Shown here: piece by piece, positions 32,847 through 39,833 of the stretch
Layout: each line of letters begins with the position of its first letter
Numbering within the stretch: position 1 is the first letter of the stretch
Source: an uncultured Eubacteriales bacterium
GTDB lineage: Bacteria > Bacillota > Clostridia > Oscillospirales > Acutalibacteraceae
Direction: 5' to 3'
DNA length: 64,000 bases
Assembly (NCBI GenBank): GCA_934552855.1
Contig: CAKTEU010000002.1
Location: 56,145-120,144, forward strand
The notes under the pieces: generated by a model
What the model was told of the DNA's origin: nothing
What the model saw: only the letters and a program-made list of their open reading frames with translations
Database searches by the model: none
Translations under genes and position numbers: made by a program

Positions 32847-35357
32847 ATGAACATCAGAATTGCTCTTGCCGGTAACCCAAACTGCGGAAAAACAACGCTC
32901 TTTAATGCGCTCACCGGTTCAAATCAGTTTGTCGGAAACTGGCCCGGCGTAACAGTTGAAAAAAAGGAAGGTAAGCTTAAAAAGCACGACGGCGTAATTA
33001 TCACCGACCTTCCGGGTATTTATTCACTTTCTCCTTACACCCTTGAAGAGGTTGTTGCGAGAAATTATCTTATTGGCGAACGTCCCGATGCAATCCTTAA
33101 CATCATCGACGGCACCAACCTTGAAAGAAACCTTTATCTCACAACCCAGCTCACCGAACTCGGAATTCCCGTTGTTGTTGCAATCAACATGATGGACGTT
33201 GTTAAAAAGAACGGCGACAAAATCAATGTTGCCGAACTTTCACGTCAGCTCGGCTGCAAGGTTGTTGAAATTTCTGCCCTTAAAGGCACTGGAATCAAGG
33301 AGGCTGCCGAAGCTGCAATCGACGCAGCAAAGAACGCAAAAACCGTTCCCATGCACACCTTCTCAGGCGTTGTTGAACATGCTCTTGCCCACATTGAAGA
33401 AGCTGCGGTTCACGGCCTTCCGGAAGAGCAGCAAAGATGGTACGCAATCAAAATTTTTGAACGTGATGATAAGGTCCTTTCGCAGCTTAATATTCCCGAA
33501 GCCACTCTCAGTCACATTGAAGATGATATCAAGGCTGCCGAAGAAGAACTTGACGATGACGCAGAATCAATCATTACAAACGAAAGATATATTTACATCG
33601 GTTCAATCATAAAATCATGTTATAAGAAGAAAGGCGCAGGAACGCTTTCAACTTCCGATAGGATTGATAAGGTTGTTACCAACCGCTGGCTCGGACTTCC
33701 GATTTTTGCGGTAATCATGTTCCTTGTTTATTACATTTCAATGGTTACCGTCGGTTCGTTCGCAACCAACTGGGCTAACGACGGCGTTTTCGGCGACGGC
33801 TGGCATTTCCTCGGAATCGGCACAAAGGCTTATACCGAAGTCAACGATGAATACACCGATTCGCTCAACGCAATCAACGCTTTTGTTGAAGTTGACCCCG
33901 AAGCGGAAGACTTTGACGCAGAAAAGGCTCTTGCCGATATCAAAGCGTTCAAGCCCGCAAGCGACAACGAAAAAGGCACAGTTGCAATTGAAGACGAAGA
34001 AACCCTTGCCGTTGACGATTACGACGTTTACTATTCGGAAATTCCTTCCGACGCTGACGAAGAAAGCACTGTTGGCGTAACATATACCGATGCCGCAAAG
34101 TACTTTGAAGAAAAGGGTGCAGAAGGCTTTGAAGCTCCCGATCCTGCTTCTTACGGCGTTTGGGTACCGGGCATCCCTGTTCTTGTCGGCAACCTTCTTG
34201 AAAAAGCAGGCGCAGCAGACTGGCTTTCGGGACTCATTAATGACGGTATCGTTGCCGGTGTCGGCGCGGTTCTCGGCTTTGTTCCCCAGATGCTCGTTCT
34301 CTTCCTTCTTCTTGCTTTCCTTGAAGCTTGCGGTTACATGGCTCGTATCGCATTCGTTCTTGACCGTATCTTCCGTAAGTTCGGACTTAGCGGTAAGTCA
34401 TTCATTCCGATGCTCATCGGTACCGGTTGCGGTATTCCGGGTATCATGGCTTCAAGAACAATCGAAAACGAACGTGACAGACGTATGACAATCATGACAA
34501 CAACGTTCATTCCCTGCGGTGCAAAGGTTCCGTTCATCGCAATGATCGCAGGTGCAATCTTCGGCGGTTCGGCTCTTGTTTCAACAAGCGCATACTTCAT
34601 CGGTATGGCAGCAATCATCTGCTCCGGTATCATGCTTAAGAAAACAAAGATGTTCTCCGGTGACCCCGCACCGTTCGTTATGGAACTTCCCGCATACCAT
34701 CTTCCGACAGTTGGCAACGTTCTTCGTTCAACATGGGAGCGTGGTTGGTCGTTCATCAAAAAGGCTGGCACAATCATTCTTCTTTCAACAATCTTTGTTT
34801 GGTTCGCAACCTACTTCGGCTTTGTTGACGGAAAGTTCGGAATGCTCACCGAAGATCAGATCGACTCTTCAATCCTTGCAACAATCGGCGGCGCAATCGC
34901 ATGGATCTTCAAACCGCTCGGCTGGGGTAACTGGCAGGCAGCCGTTGCTTCAATCACCGGCCTTGTTGCAAAAGAGAACATCGTCGGTACTCTCGGTATT
35001 CTTTACGGCGGCGGAGAAGGCACAGTATATCAGGCAATCGCACAGGCCTTCACCGGAATTACCGCATATTCGTTCCTTGTCTTCAACCTTCTTTGCGCTC
35101 CGTGCTTTGCAGCAATCGGTGCAATCAAGCGTGAAATGAACAGCCCGAAATGGACATGGTTCGCCATTTGCTATCAGTGCGGCTTTGCATATTGCGTTGC
35201 TCTCATGATTAACCAGTTCGGTAATGCATTCACCGGAAACCTTAACGTAATCGGTCTCATCGCCGCTCTTGCAGTTCTCGGCTTCATGATTTATATGCTT
35301 GTTCGTCCTTACAAGGAAGCAACAAAGCTTACAAAGAACGTTAAGGTCGGCAAATAA
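32847..35357 (+). CDS. feoB: Ferrous iron transporter FeoB with acidic extracytoplasmic insert
   Basis: 836 residues. The N-terminal G domain has G1 GNPNCGKTTLF (about 8-18), G2 WPGVTVEKKEG, G3 DLPGIYSL and G4 NMMD. A GDI-like helical segment follows, then membrane helices from about 283. The two Gate segments with conserved Cys are visible (LIGTGCGIPG, FIPCGAKVPF). Between the first and second membrane helices is an extra, strongly acidic segment, about residues 320-435, not seen in ordinary FeoB. RBS GAGAGGA. Core of the iron regulon. Confidence 0.97.
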   Translation: MNIRIALAGNPNCGKTTLFNALTGSNQFVGNWPGVTVEKKEGKLKKHDGVIITDLPGIYSLSPYTLEEVVARNYLIGERPDAILNIIDGTNLERNLYLTTQLTELGIPVVVAINMMDVVKKNGDKINVAELSRQLGCKVVEISALKGTGIKEAAEAAIDAAKNAKTVPMHTFSGVVEHALAHIEEAAVHGLPEEQQRWYAIKIFERDDKVLSQLNIPEATLSHIEDDIKAAEEELDDDAESIITNERYIYIGSIIKSCYKKKGAGTLSTSDRIDKVVTNRWLGLPIFAVIMFLVYYISMVTVGSFATNWANDGVFGDGWHFLGIGTKAYTEVNDEYTDSLNAINAFVEVDPEAEDFDAEKALADIKAFKPASDNEKGTVAIEDEETLAVDDYDVYYSEIPSDADEESTVGVTYTDAAKYFEEKGAEGFEAPDPASYGVWVPGIPVLVGNLLEKAGAADWLSGLINDGIVAGVGAVLGFVPQMLVLFLLLAFLEACGYMARIAFVLDRIFRKFGLSGKSFIPMLIGTGCGIPGIMASRTIENERDRRMTIMTTTFIPCGAKVPFIAMIAGAIFGGSALVSTSAYFIGMAAIICSGIMLKKTKMFSGDPAPFVMELPAYHLPTVGNVLRSTWERGWSFIKKAGTIILLSTIFVWFATYFGFVDGKFGMLTEDQIDSSILATIGGAIAWIFKPLGWGNWQAAVASITGLVAKENIVGTLGILYGGGEGTVYQAIAQAFTGITAYSFLVFNLLCAPCFAAIGAIKREMNSPKWTWFAICYQCGFAYCVALMINQFGNAFTGNLNVIGLIAALAVLGFMIYMLVRPYKEATKLTKNVKVGK

Positions 35358-35434
35358 ATAAAGCTCAAAATTCAATCGGTGGGGTTCTTTCAAAGCACCC
35401 CGCCGAACAACTAAACGAAAGGAGTCAGTCTTTT

Positions 35435-35623
35435 ATGTTCGCTTGGCTTTCGGCAAATTTGTCAACAATTATTATTTGTCTTGTGCTTATTCTTATCGTT
35501 GCCTTGATTATTGCAGGGCTTGTCAAAGATAAGAAAAAAGGAAAATCCACCTGCGGCAATAATTGCGCCCATTGCGCTATGGCAGGCTCCTGTCACAACG
35601 CTCAGGCAAATCACAAAAAATGA
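35435..35623 (+). CDS. FeoB-associated Cys-rich membrane protein
   Basis: 62 residues. One membrane helix (about 9-30) is followed by a Lys-rich stretch and a Cys cluster: CGNNCAHCAMAGSC near residues 45-58. This matches the small family commonly found right after feoB in Clostridia. It may help iron delivery or FeoB stability; the mechanism is not known. RBS AAAGGAG. 77 bp after feoB. Confidence 0.92.
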   Translation: MFAWLSANLSTIIICLVLILIVALIIAGLVKDKKKGKSTCGNNCAHCAMAGSCHNAQANHKK

Positions 35624-35674
35624 ACAATAACGGGGAGGCGTTTGATAGCGTCTCCCTAATAATAAAAAAATAAA

Positions 35675-35690
35675 GTTAGCTTTAGCTAAC
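35675..35690. promoter_or_regulatory. Perfect GTTAGC-TTTA-GCTAAC operator
   Basis: Fifth site of the iron-locus repeat. It follows a GC-rich hairpin (about 35631-35656) after the Cys-rich peptide gene. The likely controlled transcript runs rightward to the HMA and AraC genes. Confidence 0.7.
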
Positions 35691-35721
35691 TGAAATCGGC
35701 TGAAAGGAGCACGCCGAACAA

Positions 35722-35931
35722 TCAGCCGAAGTATCGGTCAAGACTTTCGGAAATTTTTACCGAACGGTCGTATTTCACAATGATATCGGCAAAGGAATGA
35801 AGCTCGGCAGCGGAATGAATCAGTTCGTCGCATTCATGAAGCCGCATTTGCTTTTCAACCGGCAGCGACAAAAAGTATCGGCGTGAACTCATGCTTTTTC
35901 CGATAAGTTCATGAAGATTGTTATATTTCAT
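35722..35931 (-). CDS. Conserved-looking small hypothetical protein in the feo locus
   Basis: 69 residues, MKYNNLHELIGKS at the start, then SSRRYFLSLPVEKQMRLHE and IHSAAELHSFADII. No membrane helix or metal-binding Cys; soluble and helical by composition. AAGGAG 7 bp before the ATG supports it. It is the only minus-strand gene in the iron island. Its start codon is 36 bp from that of the divergent HMA gene, leaving no room for promoters between them. Function not recognised. Confidence 0.7.
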   Translation of the reverse strand: MKYNNLHELIGKSMSSRRYFLSLPVEKQMRLHECDELIHSAAELHSFADIIVKYDRSVKISESLDRYFG

Positions 35932-35967
35932 TTGGATTCTCCTTGAAAATAAAAACGGGGTGATATT

Positions 35968-36228
35968 ATGGTAAAAACAACTCTTAAAATTGAAGGAATG
36001 GCTTGTTCAATGTGTGAATCGCACATCAACGATTGCATCAGACAAAATTTTGAGGTGAAAAAGGTCGCTTCATCCCATGCAAAGGGTGAAACGGTTGTAA
36101 TTTCTGAAAACGACCTTTCCGAAGAAAAACTCAAAAGTGTAATTACCGCAACGGGCTATGAACTTAAAGGCGTGAAAAGCGAACCTTATGAGAAAAAGGG
36201 CGGCCTTTTCGGTTTCCTCAAAAAATGA
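35968..36228 (+). CDS. Heavy-metal-associated (HMA) domain protein
   Basis: 86 residues. The ferredoxin-like HMA fold is marked by KIEGMACSMCESHINDCI, with the metal-binding CxxC at Cys13 and Cys16; a third Cys follows in INDCIR. The C-terminal extension KKGGLFGFLKK is unusual for CopZ-type chaperones and may touch membrane. RBS GGGGTGAT. Its stop overlaps the AraC gene by 4 bp, so they are coupled. Could carry copper or another soft metal; a role in iron control is inferred from context only. Confidence 0.88.
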   Translation: MVKTTLKIEGMACSMCESHINDCIRQNFEVKKVASSHAKGETVVISENDLSEEKLKSVITATGYELKGVKSEPYEKKGGLFGFLKK

Positions 36229-37190
36229 TTGCTGAAAAAGTAAGCTGTCAAACAAGCAACTGCCTTTTTGGCGAAAATGCAAAGCTTATTTTCAAAAACG
36301 ACGAATGCGAAACCTATCGCCTTTGCGATTGCAGAGGCGAAGCAAAATTCACCGTTTATTCTGTTTTTCCCGGAATAAGCCTCATCTATAAGGATATCCA
36401 CGCTTTTCGGTTTGATCCTAAGATTTTTAAAAGTCAAAAGCTTTTTGAAATTGATCATTGCAGAGAGGGCAGGGCTGAATTTGCGTTCGGCGAAAAGTTT
36501 TGTTATCTTTCGCCCGGAGACATCAGCATTGTTTATGACAGAAAAACCGAGCATGAAACCGATTATCCGCTCAAACATTATCACGGCCTTTCGGTTGTGA
36601 TTGATCAAAGCAATGCGCCGAAATGCCTTTCGTGCTTTCTTGATGATGTTAATGTTCGGCCGGAAAAGCTGATTGAAAAGTTTTCTTCCGAAAGAGGAAC
36701 GATTGCCCGTTCAAGCCCCGCAATCGAACACGTTTTTTCCGAACTTTATAATATTCCCGATGAAATCAGAAAAGGATACTTCAAGGTCAAGGTTTTGGAG
36801 CTTCTTCTTTTTTTGAGCACTTTTGAACTTGAACCGAGCGAAACAAAAAAACATTTGGTTTCACGCTCTCAGGCGGAACTTGCAAAAAGCATTTGTGAAT
36901 ATTTGAATGAGCACATGAATGAAAAAGTTACGATTGAAAAACTTTGCGAGGTTTTTCACGTTTGTTCAACAAGCGTCAAAAACAGTTTCAAGGCTGTTTA
37001 CGGCGAAGCGGTTTATTCGTATATCAGAACCGAAAAAATGAAAAAGGCGGCAAAAATGCTTCTTGAAACCGATTTGAGTGTTCTTGAAATTGCCGGCATT
37101 TTCGGCTATGACAACGGTTCAAAATTTGCAAAAGCTTTTCGTGATGTAATCGGAAAAACGCCGCTTGATTACCGCAATTCAAACAAATAA
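36225..37190 (+). CDS. AraC/XylS family transcriptional regulator
   Basis: 321 residues. The two C-terminal helix-turn-helix units span about 220-320: SICEYLNEHMNEKVTIEKLCEVFHV and LSVLEIAGIFGYDNGSKFAKAF, ending GKTPLDYR. The N-terminal ~200 residues form a cupin-like sensor (LSPGDISIVYDR). The overall layout resembles PchR-like regulators of iron uptake. Coupled to the HMA gene by an ATGA overlap, an unusual pairing of a metal-binding peptide and a regulator. Confidence 0.9.
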   Translation: MIAEKVSCQTSNCLFGENAKLIFKNDECETYRLCDCRGEAKFTVYSVFPGISLIYKDIHAFRFDPKIFKSQKLFEIDHCREGRAEFAFGEKFCYLSPGDISIVYDRKTEHETDYPLKHYHGLSVVIDQSNAPKCLSCFLDDVNVRPEKLIEKFSSERGTIARSSPAIEHVFSELYNIPDEIRKGYFKVKVLELLLFLSTFELEPSETKKHLVSRSQAELAKSICEYLNEHMNEKVTIEKLCEVFHVCSTSVKNSFKAVYGEAVYSYIRTEKMKKAAKMLLETDLSVLEIAGIFGYDNGSKFAKAFRDVIGKTPLDYRNSNK

Positions 37191-37207
37191 AACTTTTGTC
37201 CGAACGG

Positions 37208-37245
37208 AGCTTTTTCCTTTCTTTTCGGAGCGGAAAAAGCTTTCT
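37208..37245 (+). terminator. Terminator after the AraC gene
   Basis: Stem AGCTTTTTCC / GGAAAAAGCT with a short T-rich tail. Confidence 0.7.
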
Positions 37246-37289
37246 CATTCGGATAAAATGTAAATTGTAATCGTGAGTGATTTATTTTT

Positions 37290-37325
37290 TTGACACATAG
37301 TTAGCTGTTGCTAACTGAATATAAA
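37290..37325 (+). promoter_or_regulatory. GTTAGC-TGTT-GCTAAC operator and possible promoter of the DUF3793-flavodoxin operon
   Basis: The perfect inverted repeat lies at 37300-37315. TTGACA precedes it (37290-37295) and TATAAA follows (37320-37325); the 24-bp spacing is too long for a standard promoter, so the exact promoter is uncertain. Confidence 0.65.
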
Positions 37326-37352
37326 TTGTTTCACGAATGCATTCTCCGTTAA

Positions 37353-37432
37353 GTAGCCGCCCGTATAAGCCGAAAAAAAGTAGGACGCAAAGTAATTGAC
37401 TCTCTTCGGTTAAACGGGTAACGGGCGGTTAC
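37353..37432 (+). ncRNA. Candidate structured leader RNA upstream of DUF3793
   Basis: An 80-nt segment is closed by a 12-bp stem, GTAGCCGCCCGT (37353-37364) with ACGGGCGGTTAC (37421-37432), one pair being G-U. Inside, AGCCGA pairs with TCGGTT and surrounds the loop sequence GGACGCAAAG. There is no T-run, so it is not a terminator. ACGCAAAG recalls the c-di-GMP-I riboswitch core, but the rest does not match well. It lies between the iron operator and the DUF3793 start. Confidence 0.5.
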
Positions 37433-37468
37433 AATATACTATGAAAAACGAAAGGACGGCGATATATC

Positions 37469-38023
37469 ATGAGTGAAAAAACAGTTGTTGAAAATTGCTC
37501 CCCAACTATGGCCGGATTAAAAACCGGCAGCCTTTTTTCCTGCTCCTTCAAAAGCAAAAAAGAACTTTTGGAAAGTATTCGCCGCCTGAATATTCGCCTT
37601 GTTCCGAGGGGAGTGAGAATGATTCCGGTGAAGTTTGCCGAAGGCCGTGCGCTTATATATATGTACCGTCCGCAAAAACTTTCACGTGATCTTTGCGATT
37701 CAACCGCACGCTCAATTCTTTCAACAAAACTTTATCCGACGGAAAATGCGCAAAGCTGTGTTGCCGAACTTGTTAAAAGGCTCAACACTCAAGAAGAGTT
37801 TCCGCATGAAATCGGCCTTTTTCTCGGCTATCCTTCGGCGGATGTTGAAGGCTTCATCAAAAACAAAGCAAAGGGTGCAAAATGCGTTGGCACATGGAAA
37901 GTTTATACCGATGAAGAAAACGCAAAAAAGAAGTTTGAACTTTATAAAAAATGTAAAAGAGTTTATGAAGCAGCCTATGAAAAACATAATTCATTTGACA
38001 GGCTCGTTGTAAACTGCAAATAA
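37469..38023 (+). CDS. DUF3793 family protein
   Basis: 184 residues, soluble. Landmarks: CSPTMAGLKTGSLFS near the start, YMYRPQKLSRDL, FPHEIGLFLGYPSADVEGFI and CVGTWKVYTDEENA. DUF3793 proteins are common in Clostridia next to feo genes and flavodoxins, and are thought to belong to iron-responsive or heme-related loci; no activity is established. RBS AAAGGA. Followed by the flavodoxin after 22 bp. Confidence 0.9.
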   Translation: MSEKTVVENCSPTMAGLKTGSLFSCSFKSKKELLESIRRLNIRLVPRGVRMIPVKFAEGRALIYMYRPQKLSRDLCDSTARSILSTKLYPTENAQSCVAELVKRLNTQEEFPHEIGLFLGYPSADVEGFIKNKAKGAKCVGTWKVYTDEENAKKKFELYKKCKRVYEAAYEKHNSFDRLVVNCK

Positions 38024-38045
38024 AATATTCAAAGAGGTGTTTGTT

Positions 38046-38468
38046 ATGAGCAAAATTGCTGTTGTATATTGGAGCGGCACGGGAAACACACAGGAGATGG
38101 CTCTTGCCGTTTCCGACGGTGCAAAGGAAAAGGGTGCAGACGTTTCGCTTTTCTCCGCTTCGGATTTTAGCGAATCAATGGTCGATGATTTTGATGCATT
38201 TGCTTTCGGCTGTCCGGCAATGGGCGCAGAAGTGCTTGAAGAGGATGAATTTGAGCCAATGTTTGAAAGCTGCAAAGCTTCGCTTGCAGGAAAAAAGGCT
38301 GCCCTTTTCGGCTCTTACGGCTGGGGAGACGGCGAATGGATGAGAAACTGGGAAGATGATTGTTCGGCGGTAGGAATCACACTTGCGTGCGCAAGCGTAA
38401 TTTGCAACGAAGCACCGGACGAAAACGCCGTTGCTGAATGCAAAGCTCTCGGTGCCGCTCTCGTTTGA
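38046..38468 (+). CDS. Flavodoxin
   Basis: 140 residues. The FMN phosphate loop SGTGNTQEM is at about 11-19, and the FMN-flanking segments GCPAMGAE and GSYGWGDGEW are intact. Flavodoxin replaces ferredoxin under iron limitation, which fits its place in the operator-bearing iron locus. The ATG at 38046 has GAGGTG 6 bp upstream and is better than the ATG three codons earlier. Confidence 0.95.
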   Translation: MSKIAVVYWSGTGNTQEMALAVSDGAKEKGADVSLFSASDFSESMVDDFDAFAFGCPAMGAEVLEEDEFEPMFESCKASLAGKKAALFGSYGWGDGEWMRNWEDDCSAVGITLACASVICNEAPDENAVAECKALGAALV

Positions 38469-38520
38469 TTTTTTTCCTCCTTAAAATTACCGATAATCTC
38501 CAAAACTGAAAACCATAAAG

Positions 38521-38555
38521 AAAAGACGTTCCTGCGGCAGAGGGAGCGTCTTTTT
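38521..38555 (+). terminator. Terminator after the flavodoxin gene
   Basis: Stem AAAGACGTTCC / GGGAGCGTCTTT followed by TTTTT. Confidence 0.88.
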
Positions 38556-38579
38556 GTTGTATGAAAACGGCTCAATATA

Positions 38580-38612
38580 CAAAATATCGAATATCAAGCA
38601 AAATATCGAATA
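38580..38612. repeat. Two 14-bp direct repeats upstream of the VanY-like gene
   Basis: CAAAATATCGAATA occurs at 38580-38593 and 38599-38612, 19 bp apart (nearly two helical turns). A possible promoter (TTGATT, 16 bp, TAAACT) lies downstream at 38704-38731. This is all that is seen in the ~300-bp gap besides the terminator. Confidence 0.5.
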
Positions 38613-38766
38613 ATCGGTAAGGAGCCGTAAAAAATCAAATTCAAAAGCCGAGCCGATTTTTCAACAAAACCCTGAATTTTTTCTTAATTTTTTCTTGCGG
38701 ATATTGATTATTTTTGCTGTTGTGATAAACTGAAAAATGTAATGAAACCGAAAAGGGGGTTCTTTT

Positions 38767-39633
38767 ATGAGCCGAAAGAAGAAAAAAAATAAAGATAATG
38801 TAATCATCGCAATTCTCTCGGTGCTGATTGTTATAGTTGCGTCAATGACAGCGGTTACCGTTATAAAATCAAAGGCAAAAATCCCGGATAACACAACCTC
38901 TTCGTCACGGCCGATTGAAAGTTCATCTTCAAGCGTGAGTGAGAGCACATCGGCAAGCACAACCGAAAAGCCTTCGATTGATAACAATGTTCCGTCTCAA
39001 AGCATAACCGAAAAAGAAACCGAACCGAAACGCTCGGAAAGCGGAAGAATAATCGTTGACGTGAAAAGCGTTCCGTGGAATCTTATTGTTGTCAATATGG
39101 ACCGTGAAATTCCCGAAGGATATGACCCCGAAACGAGGGAAATTCTTGACAGCGGTTATGAACTTGACGCAAGAGTTACGCCGCATTATGAAGAAATGTA
39201 TCGTGCGGGAAAAAAAGACGGCGTAACTCTGACTCCGTTTTCGGGTCACAGAAGTTATGAACGCCAGCGCATAAATTATAATAACCTCACCGAAACATAT
39301 ATGGCACGATACGGACTTGACCGCAAAGCCGCTGCAAAAAAGGCGGCAACCGTTATTCTTCCGCCGGGAACAAGCGAGCATAATATCGGTCTTGCAATGG
39401 ATATTTGCAACACATACGATTCCTTTGCAGACAGCGCAGAATATGCGTGGTTGATGAAAAACGCATATAAATACGGCTTTATTCTCCGTTATCCAAAGGA
39501 GAAGGAGGACGTTACGGGCATTGTTTTTGAGCCGTGGCATTGGCGTTATGTTGGTGTTGAATATGCAAAAAAAATCAAGGACAGCGGCCTTTGTCTTGAG
39601 GAATATCTTGATTCTGTCGGAATAAAGTACTGA
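38767..39633 (+). CDS. VanY/LdcB-like D,D- or L,D-carboxypeptidase (peptidase M15B)
   Basis: 288 residues. One membrane anchor (about 12-35) is followed by a Ser/Thr-rich linker (40-85) and the M15B zinc peptidase domain. Zinc ligands lie in SEHNIGLAMDI (His and Asp) and EPWHWRYVG (His); catalytic Glu is in FEPWHW. It would trim the terminal D-Ala from peptidoglycan stems. No vancomycin-resistance genes are nearby, so a housekeeping role is likely. RBS AAAGGGGG. Confidence 0.92.
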   Translation: MSRKKKKNKDNVIIAILSVLIVIVASMTAVTVIKSKAKIPDNTTSSSRPIESSSSSVSESTSASTTEKPSIDNNVPSQSITEKETEPKRSESGRIIVDVKSVPWNLIVVNMDREIPEGYDPETREILDSGYELDARVTPHYEEMYRAGKKDGVTLTPFSGHRSYERQRINYNNLTETYMARYGLDRKAAAKKAATVILPPGTSEHNIGLAMDICNTYDSFADSAEYAWLMKNAYKYGFILRYPKEKEDVTGIVFEPWHWRYVGVEYAKKIKDSGLCLEEYLDSVGIKY

Positions 39634-39771
39634 TTAAACCCGTTGGAAAATTGTATGTTTTTGCATAAAACCCACAGCATCAAAGCGACAGGTTTCATGG
39701 GTCGGCAGGTTCGGCCGATACGATTTTTTGATTTTTCAAAAATCTGATATTTATATATTTGACTTCGTGTT

Positions 39772-39823
39772 AAAGCCGTAAGGCGCAAAGAAAACTACTT
39801 TGCACTTTACGGCTTTGTTTTTT
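39772..39823 (+). terminator. Terminator between the VanY-like gene and spoVAF
   Basis: A long stem pairs AAAGCCGTAA-g-GCGCAAAG with CTTTGC-a-CTTTACGGCTTT, followed by GTTTTTTG. Confidence 0.9.
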
Positions 39824-39833
39824 GTTGCGATTT

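Noticed and set aside
37353..37432. Calling the DUF3793 leader a c-di-GMP-I riboswitch outright
   Set aside because: Only the ACGCAAAG stretch matches well; the P2/P3 arrangement and the 3' core could not be fitted by eye.
38767..39633. Vancomycin-resistance function for the VanY-like gene
   Set aside because: No vanH, ligase, vanX or two-component genes are nearby; M15B peptidases are common housekeeping enzymes.
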